A stretch of 25,737 nucleotides of DNA from a virus, in the IMG/VR virus record IMGVR_UViG_3300042397_000767, positions 1 through 25,737 of that record. One strand, written 5' to 3'. The number at the start of each line of letters is the position of its first letter. Position 1 is the stretch's first letter. Both the position numbers and the translations under genes were made by a program. Shown here piece after piece: positions 20,096 to 25,737 of the stretch. Under the pieces are notes generated by a model, which was given only the letters and a program-made list of their open reading frames with translations, made no database searches and had not been told where the DNA came from.

Positions 20096-20905
20096 ATGGC
20101 TCAATGGGGCAATACAGATGACGCAGCGAATTCGGTCCTGTGGGCCACTTCGCAAGTCAACCTTCCAGCTAACACAGACAACCAAACAGCTCTGTTTGGT
20201 AACGTAACACCTAGTGCCTTTATCACTGGCGCGACTGTCGGTCAGTTTGGTGTAGACACAACAGAAATGGGCGTATCGAACGGCTCGATCGTTTCATACA
20301 CAATCACCAACGCCGGTTCAGGCTACGGTGCTAATGCTGCTGTAACCGTTTCGGGTAACGCTACATCCAACGCCACTGCAACAACAGGTCGTATTACAGC
20401 GGTCAATGTTAACACTGCTGGTTCTGGATATACAACTATCCCTTCAGTTACGATTGCTGCACCAGCTGCAGTCACGTTCAACGCTCTCAGCGCTGTTTCG
20501 AACACTAACGACACTATCACTATCTCATCAGCAAACTCGAGGTTCCTAGTGAACGACAGAGTGACTTATACAGTCGAAACTGGTAACACAGCTATCGGTG
20601 GTCTGACATCAGGTACAACATACTTCATTCAGGCTGCTAATACAACAACTGTTAAGCTAGCTACTACACAGGGTGGCGATGCTATCGATCTTACGGCTTC
20701 GGTTTCAGAAACCGGTCACTCGCTAACAGGTGAAACAGCAACAGCAGTTGCAGCTCTTTCGGGTGCTCGTCCAGCAGCTCACGCTGGTTGGATTCTACGC
20801 ACAGTTGGCACAGGCGGTCGTGCAGGACGCGTTCAAGAAGAAACACTAGTCGCGATGGGATCGATGACAGAAGACGCCGAAGATACCATTATGAAGGACG
20901 CCTAA
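20096..20905 (+). CDS. Virion structural protein with inserted beta domains
   Basis: The protein has 269 residues. The ends, MAQWGNTDDAANSVLWA and then GWILRTVGTGGRAGRVQEET followed by LVAMGSM, form a core found in many phage structural proteins. Between them, at about 65-125, are two GSGY-type repeats (ITNAGSGYGANAAVTVSG and NTAGSGYTTIPSVTI), then a domain with NDTITISSANSRFLVNDRV (about 142-160) and TTYFIQAANTTTVKLATTQG, also common in tail-fibre and decoration proteins. The inserts are rich in Thr, Ala and Ser, as in surface-exposed adhesion domains. AGGAG and a late promoter precede the ATG. Its location on the virion is not determined. Confidence 0.8.
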   Translation: MAQWGNTDDAANSVLWATSQVNLPANTDNQTALFGNVTPSAFITGATVGQFGVDTTEMGVSNGSIVSYTITNAGSGYGANAAVTVSGNATSNATATTGRITAVNVNTAGSGYTTIPSVTIAAPAAVTFNALSAVSNTNDTITISSANSRFLVNDRVTYTVETGNTAIGGLTSGTTYFIQAANTTTVKLATTQGGDAIDLTASVSETGHSLTGETATAVAALSGARPAAHAGWILRTVGTGGRAGRVQEETLVAMGSMTEDAEDTIMKDA

Positions 20906-20908
20906 TAA

Positions 20909-21160
20909 ATGGCTGATCGTGCTAAGAAGATTACAGAACTGACATCCATTGGCACGGCCAACACGTCGATCGTTAGCGGGGACCTCTTTATTGTCGAAGA
21001 CGTCTCCGCTAACTCGACAAAGTCTGCTACATTATCAACGCTTCGCAAAGCAATTGTACAAGGCCCCTATGCAGACGACACAGCAGCAAATACAGCTGGT
21101 GTGGCATTGGGACAGTTATACTACACAGCTGCAGGGGTAGTCAAAGTAAGAATCGCATAA
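20909..21160 (+). CDS. Small virion protein, tail-fibre-type domain
   Basis: The protein has 83 residues starting MADRAKKITELTSIGT. The N-terminal part KKITELTSI...SGDLFIVEDVSA is a common start of phage tail-fibre and decoration proteins. The C-terminal part GPYADDTAANTAGVALGQLY (53-72) followed by YTAAGVVKVRIA is a recurrent module that often ends such proteins. It lies four bases after the stop of the previous structural gene, behind AAGGA. I infer a virion surface or fibre-attachment protein. Confidence 0.72.
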   Translation: MADRAKKITELTSIGTANTSIVSGDLFIVEDVSANSTKSATLSTLRKAIVQGPYADDTAANTAGVALGQLYYTAAGVVKVRIA

Positions 21161-21161
21161 T

Positions 21162-21551
21162 ATGATTGATGTTGTTAATGAAGATAACTTCGTGGTATAC
21201 GCTGCAAGGCATTATGATAACCCTCAGTGCTACGACACCGAAGAGTTTCTAGACGATCTGAAGCGGTTTAAGTATATCAAGAGGTTGTTCAATAGGTTTG
21301 AAATAACTGGGGATCTCAAAGAGAGACTGATCCTTAACCATATAATGGTATTATACAACCTTTTCGGGGATGAGGCAACAGTTCTTTTGTTCGTCAAGCT
21401 CAGAGGATACTATACCTTCCTCAAGCCGTTTCTCGTTTTGATAAACAGAATGCCTGACAAAGTATACGGTGTGATTACTAGAGACAATGTAGTCTACAAT
21501 AGCGACATCGCAATGGACCCCAGAATAGTAGAAGCATTAAGGAAGATTTAA
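21162..21551 (+). CDS. Conserved T4-like protein (DUF7207-like)
   Basis: The protein has 129 residues. YAARHYDNPQCYDTEEFLDD (13-32) then LKRFKYIKRLFNRFEITGDL (33-52) and ERLILNHIMVLYNLFGDEAT match what I remember as DUF7207, a helical family conserved in T4-like phages near head or tail genes. The rest is hydrophobic-helical (LLFVKLRGYYTFLKPFLVLI) but reads as a folded core rather than a membrane anchor. Function is unknown. It lies one base after the previous stop and shares its stop with the start of the next gene (TAATG at 21549-21553). Confidence 0.8.
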   Translation: MIDVVNEDNFVVYAARHYDNPQCYDTEEFLDDLKRFKYIKRLFNRFEITGDLKERLILNHIMVLYNLFGDEATVLLFVKLRGYYTFLKPFLVLINRMPDKVYGVITRDNVVYNSDIAMDPRIVEALRKI

Positions 21552-21850
21552 TGGCTAAAGATCCTAGAGAATATGGTTTTGAAGGTGAGATGGCAATGTC
21601 TCAACTGAAAGGCATTATGCAGCACGCTAAGCAGCTCCATGATATGCTTGAGCCTAGCACAGACCTTCCAGAATGGGTTCAGTCGAAGATCACTCTTGCT
21701 TATGACTATATGCAGACCGCTACTGACTATATGTCAACAGAGATGAATGAAGAAGCTCCTGCCAATGTAACCGCTGGTGTTGCAAAGGTGGATCCATTGC
21801 TAGGTCAAAAGAAGAAACCAAAGATCCTCAAGCGCTTCAAGGAAATGTAA
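21551..21850 (+). CDS. Conserved phage virion-cluster protein
   Basis: The protein has 99 residues. The segment YGFEGEMAMSQLKGIMQHAK (8-27) followed by DLPEWVQSKITLAYDYMQTA (38-57) is a signature of small helical proteins encoded in structural clusters of many T4-like phages (typically EGEMAKxQL and LPEWVQSKIT-AxDY). A basic linker and tail (GQKKKPKILKRFKEM) follows. It may be a head-associated or tail-completion protein; the function has not been assigned, as far as I know. Its start overlaps the stop of the DUF7207-like gene. Confidence 0.78.
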   Translation: MAKDPREYGFEGEMAMSQLKGIMQHAKQLHDMLEPSTDLPEWVQSKITLAYDYMQTATDYMSTEMNEEAPANVTAGVAKVDPLLGQKKKPKILKRFKEM

Positions 21851-21851
21851 T

Positions 21852-22364
21852 ATGTTCGGCATGATCCCACTACCATATAAGTTACTCGCAGGAGCAGCGC
21901 TCATTGTTGGAGTATTCTTCTATGGCTACATGAAGGGATCTGCATACGCCGAAGCGGAGCTAGCTAGATTCGCTGCAGAGAGCAGCAAGCAGGTCGCAGA
22001 GCTCGAGAAAAAGAATACAGAGATAAGTAATCAGGTCGTCACAGAGTACGTCGATAGAACGAACACTATTAGGGAAAAAGAGTATGTCTACCTTGATGCC
22101 GCTAAAAACAATGTTCCTGCTCAGCACGTTATGTCTAACGGCTGGGTGTACACGCACGATCTTAGTGCCAGTGCCGGTGATGCCGACCCCACCAGAGCTT
22201 CTGATGCGAGCTCCTCAGGAATTAAAGACAATACAGCCCTCCTCACCATCATCTCCAACTACGCCACCTGCCAAGCCAACGCCGAGCAGCTCAGACAGCT
22301 CCAGCGCTGGATAGCAGAGAACAAAGCAGCTGTTGATAAGATGGCAGAAGAGAAGAAGAAATAA
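21852..22364 (+). CDS. Rz: Inner-membrane spanin, Rz-like
   Basis: The protein has 170 residues with one N-terminal transmembrane helix (LLAGAALIVGVFFYGYM, about 11-27) and then a long charged helix / coiled coil facing the periplasm. The reading frame contains, in the +1 frame, the whole Rz1 lipoprotein gene (22084-22314), the classic arrangement of spanin pairs. The i-spanin joins the o-spanin to bridge and fuse the inner and outer membranes in the last step of lysis. The overlapped middle is Ala/Ser/Asp-rich, as expected where two frames constrain each other. It belongs to the late cluster. The start is the ATG at 21852. Confidence 0.85.
   Translation: MFGMIPLPYKLLAGAALIVGVFFYGYMKGSAYAEAELARFAAESSKQVAELEKKNTEISNQVVTEYVDRTNTIREKEYVYLDAAKNNVPAQHVMSNGWVYTHDLSASAGDADPTRASDASSSGIKDNTALLTIISNYATCQANAEQLRQLQRWIAENKAAVDKMAEEKKK
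22084..22314 (+). CDS. Rz1: Outer-membrane spanin lipoprotein, Rz1-like, embedded in Rz
   Basis: The protein has 76 residues. The signal peptide MSTLMPLKTMFLLSTLCLTA is followed by G-C22; LTAGC is a lipobox, so C22 would be lipidated after cleavage. The mature part of 55 residues has about 13 prolines (for example LVPVPVMPTPPELL), typical of Rz1 o-spanins. The gene lies wholly inside Rz in the +1 frame, with AGGGA (22071-22075) eight bases before the ATG. With Rz it completes the spanin complex. Confidence 0.88.
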   Translation: MSTLMPLKTMFLLSTLCLTAGCTRTILVPVPVMPTPPELLMRAPQELKTIQPSSPSSPTTPPAKPTPSSSDSSSAG

Positions 22365-22627
22365 TGGCTAAGAAACTAGAAGACTTTCTCAACGAAGAAG
22401 ATGAAGCTCCGGATGGCCGTGAGCAGCTAATCAACTTCATTGTACAGAATTTCTACAGGTTTATCAACAATCCTAATATGAAGGACGATAGATCCCTGTT
22501 GATGTTAATTGCAGCTTTGGCTACCATCAGTGCTACAGAAGGTAACTCACCTGCTGCACTACAGGCTGCTAGAAGACTTGCACAGAACGCGCTATCACGC
22601 GGCGCAAAGATGAAAAAGGAAAAGTAA
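22364..22627 (+). CDS. Small helical late protein, unknown
   Basis: The protein has 87 residues starting MAKKLEDFLNEEDEAPDGRE. An acidic N-terminus is followed by helices (QLINFIVQNFYRFINN, then SLLMLIAALATISATEG and PAALQAARRLAQNALSRG). The SLLMLIAALATISA stretch (44-57) is hydrophobic but short for a membrane helix. The start overlaps the Rz stop (TAATG). It lies between spanins, an EF-hand peptide and a holin-like gene, so a lysis-related or head-related role is possible; no family is recognised. Confidence 0.68.
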   Translation: MAKKLEDFLNEEDEAPDGREQLINFIVQNFYRFINNPNMKDDRSLLMLIAALATISATEGNSPAALQAARRLAQNALSRGAKMKKEK

Positions 22628-22628
22628 T

Positions 22629-22844
22629 ATGTGGAATAAGATTAAAAAATGGTTTGGATTACTCGACTTTAACAAAGATGGTAAAGTGACCCAAACAGAC
22701 CTCGAACTTGCTAAGGAACTTGCAGGTGCAAAGTATAGCGAGGCAATGGAGCAGATCAACATTGCAGCCGATAAGGCAGATGCAGTAGCTAACACAGTCA
22801 AGAAGACTGCAGCTAAGGTTAAGGCAAAAACCAAAAAGAAGTAA
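22629..22844 (+). CDS. EF-hand / dockerin-loop small protein
   Basis: The protein has 71 residues. DFNKDGKVTQTD (13-24) is a complete Ca-binding loop with the D-x-N-x-DG-x-V-xxx-D pattern. A tryptophan-rich amphipathic start (MWNKIKKWFGLL) precedes it. A lysine/alanine-rich helical tail follows (VKKTAAKVKAKTKKK), suitable for binding DNA or membranes. Similar single-loop phage proteins are known, but the partner is not. The gene begins one base after the previous stop, in the late cluster near the spanins and the holin-like gene. Confidence 0.75.
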   Translation: MWNKIKKWFGLLDFNKDGKVTQTDLELAKELAGAKYSEAMEQINIAADKADAVANTVKKTAAKVKAKTKKK

Positions 22845-22885
22845 CTGATAACTCTTTCATTATGCAATCTTAAAGGAGACGAGTA

Positions 22886-23137
22886 ATGAAAGCAGTTTTA
22901 GATTACATCAAAGGCATCCTTGCAGACGGTAAGGGTGTGCCTTCGACAAAGAGAGTGATCTCTATTTTGTTTGCCCTACTGATCGGGGTTGCATTCGTTG
23001 CAAACCTGGGCTGGAACTTGGATGTTGATGACAACCTCCTAGATGCTGTTATGCTGATTGTGATTGCAGGACTCGGTATCACTGGTATCGAGAAGTTTGC
23101 TCCCAAGTCAAAGGACCCTGAGGATCCAATCGCATGA
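22886..23137 (+). CDS. Holin-like two-helix membrane protein
   Basis: The protein has 83 residues with two transmembrane helices: VISILFALLIGVAFVANLGW (24-43) and AVMLIVIAGLGITGIEKF (about 54-71), joined by the short turn NLDVDDNLLD. The N-terminus is charged and the C-terminal tail acidic. This two-helix layout and the STKRVIS...DNLLDAVM pattern occur in many phage holin-like proteins. AAAGGAGA precedes the ATG at good spacing. It follows the spanin genes and overlaps the next gene by four bases (ATGA). It could be the holin, or an antiholin alongside the minus-strand membrane protein at 51-500; topology alone cannot decide. Confidence 0.75.
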   Translation: MKAVLDYIKGILADGKGVPSTKRVISILFALLIGVAFVANLGWNLDVDDNLLDAVMLIVIAGLGITGIEKFAPKSKDPEDPIA

Positions 23138-23586
23138 TGGAAGATTTCACTGGTCTCCAGAGAGATATAACTAAGATCAGCACGATTGTGGATCGCTTCG
23201 ATGTGGCTATTGATAAGCTAACCGAAGTGTCCACATCGGTCTCCCAGCTTCTTGCTGTTCATGAAACTAAGATCACTGCACACGATGTGCTCACGAAGCA
23301 GACTGTAGAACTTATGGAAAAGCGCAGAGTAGAGACAGACGACAAGATTCAGATCCTACACGAACGCATCTCATCTGGCGAGCGTGAGCTTAAAGTCAAC
23401 ATCGACAAGCAGTACGACGAGTTGATGACAGAGATCAAAGAGATGCGCGCAGAGTCACAGACTCAGCACACCGCGCTCAGTGACCGTATTACAGCGATGG
23501 AGAAGTGGCACTGGCTGATCATTGGCGGATCGATCATTATCGGGGTTCTTATTAGCCAAGTCAATTTAGCACAGATTTTTAGTTGA
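23134..23586 (+). CDS. Tail-anchored coiled-coil protein (DUF7201-like)
   Basis: The protein has 150 residues. Residues 5-125 are a long coiled coil (LQRDITKISTIVDRFDVAID, then KLTEVSTSVSQLL and later HERISSGERELKVNIDKQYD). A C-terminal membrane helix WHWLIIGGSIIIGVLISQV (128-146) ends the chain. This tail-anchored layout is common in phages, and I recall a family DUF7201 with the ISSGE and K(W/R)xWxIxGG segments. Its neighbour is a holin-like gene, so an accessory role in lysis timing or in membrane tethering is plausible. The start is the ATG at 23134, overlapping the previous stop; a second ATG at 23137 is an equally good start. It is followed at once by the primase promoter. Confidence 0.75.
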   Translation: MMEDFTGLQRDITKISTIVDRFDVAIDKLTEVSTSVSQLLAVHETKITAHDVLTKQTVELMEKRRVETDDKIQILHERISSGERELKVNIDKQYDELMTEIKEMRAESQTQHTALSDRITAMEKWHWLIIGGSIIIGVLISQVNLAQIFS

Positions 23587-23610
23587 CCTTTTCTCAGTTT
23601 CTAGTATACT
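23583..23610 (+). promoter_or_regulatory. Early-type promoter of the primase gene
   Basis: TTGACC (23583-23588), a 16-base spacer and TATACT (23605-23610). The spacer starts TTTT but lacks the A-run dyad. Its first bases overlap the stop of the preceding gene. The start is expected near 23617. Confidence 0.78.
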
Positions 23611-23645
23611 GACATATGTCCCAATGAAGAACTATAGGATGTATT

Positions 23646-24680
23646 GTGAATTCACTGTATCTAGACGAGACGTTTTTACGGCAGATCTCCAGCCGACTTG
23701 ATAAGTTTAAACAGACCTCTCCACACCACTTTAATGCTCGTTGCCCTACTTGCGGGGACTCTAAGAGAAACAAAAGTAAAGCTCGTTGGCATGCATTCCA
23801 GCATTCTGATAAAGGCTTCCTTGTGTGCAAGTGTTTCAACTGTGGATACACAAACTCATTCGATAACTTCCTAAAAGAGTTTGAACCAGAAGTACATAAG
23901 ATGTACGTAATGGAGAAATTTAGGGATGCGAACAACAATACTAAGTCTACTACCCTAGATAACTTCAAGCAGACCAAGCCTGTGTTTGATGACAATCCTC
24001 TTAAAGGGTTGAAGAAGATATCCCAGCTTCCTACTGAGCACCCTGTGAAGAAGTGGGTAGCCAAGCGTAGGATCCCAGCAAAGTCTCACTATAAGCTATA
24101 CCTGTGCTTGAAGTTCAAGAAGTGGGTCAACTCATTCTATCCGGACAAGTTTGATAAAGATTCTCTCGAGAGAGATGAACCTAGACTACTTATACCTTTG
24201 TTTGATGAGCAGGGTGGGATGTTCGGAGTCCAAGGCAGAGCGTTCAAGAAAGACTCAGTCAAGTACATTACGATCATGCTCAAGGAAGAGATGGGTCGAT
24301 GGTATGGACTTGATACTCTCAATAAGAACTCTACAGCATATTGTGTGGAAGGTCCAATTGATAGTTTGTTTATCGATAACGGAATTGCTTCGTGTGGAGG
24401 CGATATTGTTTCGGAATTAGCGTTGCTTAATATGCCGAAAGAGGATATAGTGGTTGTATACGATAACGAACCTAGAAGTGTGGATACTGTAAAGAAGATC
24501 GAGAAGGCGATTGCAAATGAGTATCCTGTCTGCATCTGGCCAGATAGTGTAGTTGAGAAAGATATAAATGATATGGTATTGGTTGGCTATTCGCCCAGAA
24601 CCATTCGTAACATGATCAACGATAACACGTTCACAGGACTGGCAGCAACACTAAGATTGTCGCAATGGAAGAAGATATGA
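23646..24680 (+). CDS. 61: DNA primase, T4 gp61-like
   Basis: This primase makes RNA primers with the gp41 helicase. It has 344 residues (T4 gp61 has 342). The N-terminal zinc site is C33-x2-C36 (RCPTCGDSK) with C61, C63 and C66 (CKCFNC), which recognises the template. The TOPRIM catalytic core has EGPIDSLF (E235, 235-242) and VVYDNEPRS (D273, E275). The start is a GTG at 23646 with AGGA six bases upstream; an out-of-frame ATG lies just before. The gene has its own TTGACC promoter and is far from gp41 in this genome. It overlaps the next gene by four bases (ATGA). Confidence 0.95.
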   Translation: MNSLYLDETFLRQISSRLDKFKQTSPHHFNARCPTCGDSKRNKSKARWHAFQHSDKGFLVCKCFNCGYTNSFDNFLKEFEPEVHKMYVMEKFRDANNNTKSTTLDNFKQTKPVFDDNPLKGLKKISQLPTEHPVKKWVAKRRIPAKSHYKLYLCLKFKKWVNSFYPDKFDKDSLERDEPRLLIPLFDEQGGMFGVQGRAFKKDSVKYITIMLKEEMGRWYGLDTLNKNSTAYCVEGPIDSLFIDNGIASCGGDIVSELALLNMPKEDIVVVYDNEPRSVDTVKKIEKAIANEYPVCIWPDSVVEKDINDMVLVGYSPRTIRNMINDNTFTGLAATLRLSQWKKI

Positions 24681-24940
24681 CAGATATAGTAGATAACGAA
24701 TACGGCATTGAGTACGAACAGATCTCGATAAAGAAACTTCGGATCTTTCGAGTTGGCAAGCAGTGGCTTGTAGAGTATCAACGCACTCCTCGCCCATGGG
24801 CGCCATGGGATTACTTCTGGTGGTACAACGATGGACAGTATGTTGACTACCAAGACGCTGTGTTCCGCATCAACGAATTGAAGACAGCTGGATGCGTGAA
24901 GATTCCACGTTTCCAAAAGGTGAAGGAATTTACATTATGA
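24677..24940 (+). CDS. Small Trp/Tyr-rich protein after primase
   Basis: The protein has 87 residues starting MTDIVDNEYGIEYEQISIKK. I chose the ATG at 24677, which overlaps the primase stop; an in-frame ATG at 24665 would add four residues. The middle is rich in aromatic residues (RPWAPWDYFWWYNDGQYVDY, about 39-58), suggesting a small barrel or sheet that packs on a ring-shaped ligand. A basic end (KIPRFQKVKEFTL) follows. No known family is visible. As a member of the primase transcript it may be a replication accessory. Confidence 0.7.
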   Translation: MTDIVDNEYGIEYEQISIKKLRIFRVGKQWLVEYQRTPRPWAPWDYFWWYNDGQYVDYQDAVFRINELKTAGCVKIPRFQKVKEFTL

Positions 24941-25071
24941 ATGAAGTGACGTATGAAGAAGCCATGCATTGGCTTGATCAGAGGCTTCAAGAAGCTGAAT
25001 ATGGGGATCCAGAAATTATTGAATACATCAAAGAAATGCTCTGGCGTTATGAAGATATGAGGAATAGTTAA
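24937..25071 (+). CDS. Small acidic protein of 44 residues
   Basis: The gene reads MNEVTYEEAMHWLDQRLQEA and ends in WRYEDMRNS. It overlaps the previous stop by four bases (ATGA), with GAAGGA eight to thirteen bases upstream, and is followed directly by the next start (TAAATG). It is very acidic and helical, with an aromatic pattern (W12, Y22, Y30, W36, Y38). Its shape suggests a small helical hairpin. It is kept as real because both junctions and the ribosome site are good. Function is unknown. Confidence 0.65.
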   Translation: MNEVTYEEAMHWLDQRLQEAEYGDPEIIEYIKEMLWRYEDMRNS

Positions 25072-25266
25072 ATGAAGAATGAAATTACAAGTGCGCTGCG
25101 CAAGCAATTCCAAGCTGGTATTGAGAAGCATGCAATGAACGTTCGTGTTATGTTGAATAACCCGATGGCTATTCATGAACATACCGACTTTATGGGTGCA
25201 ATCGAACTTGAACTTGGTCAGATTGCTGAATACAAAGACAAACTTGAAGCGATGGAACATATTTAA
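25072..25266 (+). CDS. Conserved T4-like small protein
   Basis: The protein has 64 residues. RKQFQAGIEKHAMNVRVMLN (10-29) followed by NPMAIHEHTDFMGAIELELG (30-49) and IAEYKDKLEAME recalls an uncharacterised short protein found near replication or regulatory genes in many T4-like phages (NPMAIHEHTDF is the memorable core). It is helical, with several conserved-looking histidines. It starts one codon after the previous stop and overlaps the dehydratase start (TAATG at 25264-25268). Function is unknown. Confidence 0.78.
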   Translation: MKNEITSALRKQFQAGIEKHAMNVRVMLNNPMAIHEHTDFMGAIELELGQIAEYKDKLEAMEHI

Positions 25267-25737
25267 TGAGTAAAACAATTTTGATTACTGGCGGTGCGGG
25301 TTTTATTGCGCATCATGTTATTGACAAAGTGCTAGCGACGACAGATTGGAATATCGTGTCGCTTGATAGATTAGACTATTCGGGCAACCTGAATAGGCTA
25401 AATGAAGTTGTGATGAGCTACCCTGCGCAGGAGCGCAAGCGTGTTAAGGTTGTACATCACGATCTAAAAGCTGATCTCAATCCACAAATCATGTCTCTGA
25501 TAGGCGATGTTAATTACATTGCTCATCTTGCAGCTGGATCGCATGTCGACCGTTCTATCGAATACCCTATGGAATTCATCCTAGATAATGTTGTAGGGAC
25601 AGCAAACCTTCTAGAGTATGCTCGTAAGCAAGACAATCTAGAGCGATTCATATACTTCTCTACTGATGAGATCTTTGGACCAGCTCCTGAGGGTGTCAAG
25701 TACAAAGAGAACGATCGCTACAACTCTACGAATCCTT
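25266..25737 (+). CDS. dTDP-glucose 4,6-dehydratase-like (NAD sugar epimerase/dehydratase), partial
   Basis: The window shows 157 codons of a short-chain dehydrogenase. ILITGGAGFIAHHVIDKVL (5-23) is the NAD-binding glycine motif (GxxGxxA type). SLDRLDYSGNLNRL (32-45) is typical of RmlB-type dehydratases, and HLAAGSHVDRSIEYPMEF (87-104) followed by DNVVGTANLLEYAR matches the substrate-binding strand. FIYFSTDEIFGPAPEG (127-142) contains the T-D-E catalytic segment. The later YxxxK pair lies beyond the window. Such an enzyme makes 4-keto-6-deoxy sugars, which phages may use for DNA or surface glycans; an epimerase of the same family is the alternative. The start overlaps the previous stop (TAATG). 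Confidence 0.85.
   Translation, partial: MSKTILITGGAGFIAHHVIDKVLATTDWNIVSLDRLDYSGNLNRLNEVVMSYPAQERKRVKVVHHDLKADLNPQIMSLIGDVNYIAHLAAGSHVDRSIEYPMEFILDNVVGTANLLEYARKQDNLERFIYFSTDEIFGPAPEGVKYKENDRYNSTNP

Noticed and set aside
23594-24064. Minus-strand frame of 156 codons opposite the primase
   Set aside because: Antisense to the gp61 zinc-finger coding region; no start signal.
1-25737. CRISPR array, insertion sequence, integrase or attachment site
   Set aside because: No regularly spaced repeats, terminal inverted repeats, transposase or integrase motifs were seen.

Overview
The window is part of a tailed-phage genome of the T4-like (contractile-tailed) kind. It carries the T4-type replication core: a family B DNA polymerase (gp43), a UvsX recombinase, a gp41 replicative helicase and a gp61 primase. 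It also carries late-gene modules typical of T4 relatives. The host is probably an alphaproteobacterium, perhaps a rhizobial relative. This is inferred from TTGAC-type -35 boxes, the moderate GC content and the general look of the proteins; nothing in the window names the host. No tRNA, CRISPR array, insertion sequence or integrase was seen.

Layout. Positions 1-500 (minus strand) hold the start of an M15-peptidase-like lysis gene and a two-helix membrane protein. Both lie behind a T4-type late promoter that overlaps, back to back, the near-consensus promoter of the polymerase. Positions 569-6156 (plus) form the replication block gp43, small protein, uvsX, gp41, small protein. Positions 6161-6300 look like a self-contained folded RNA with its own terminator. 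Positions 6371-9525 form an island of about a dozen very small genes, several behind near-identical TTGACC promoters; a second compact RNA (about 7734-7817) lies within it. Positions 9525-10076 hold a conserved phage protein closed by a terminator.

From 10104 on, late promoters of the TATAAATA type appear. Genes here are a possible nuclease (10134), a ligase-like DUF6267 protein (11152), an FkbM methyltransferase (12372) and a virion/tail protein (13004). A nucleotidyltransferase fused to structural modules follows (14431), then a small probable internal capsid protein (16848), a Dps-like ferritin (17127), a repeat-rich core-like protein (18180) and several small virion proteins. The lysis-related set follows: nested Rz/Rz1 spanins (21852/22084), an EF-hand peptide, a holin-like protein and a tail-anchored coiled coil. 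From 23583 an early-type promoter drives gp61 primase, three small genes and the beginning of a dTDP-glucose 4,6-dehydratase-like gene cut by the window end.

How it works together. Two promoter classes can be read directly. Early/middle promoters are TTGACC-N17-TATAAG-like and mostly carry a T-run/A-run dyad in the spacer. Late promoters are TATAAATA-like. Replication and small takeover-type genes sit behind the first class; most virion and lysis genes sit behind the second. Genes are packed head to tail with ATGA or TAATG junctions. The N-termini of the DUF6267 protein and of the 16848 gene resemble T4 capsid-targeting sequences. The long modular late proteins carry many (L/I/V)-x-E sites, the cleavage rule of the T4 prohead protease. 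I infer that several of these proteins are packaged in the head and processed. The most interesting unexplained items are the two structured RNAs, the promoter dyad, a possible 5'-UTR pseudoknot at 14371-14419, and the ligase-like protein with a capsid-targeting tag.
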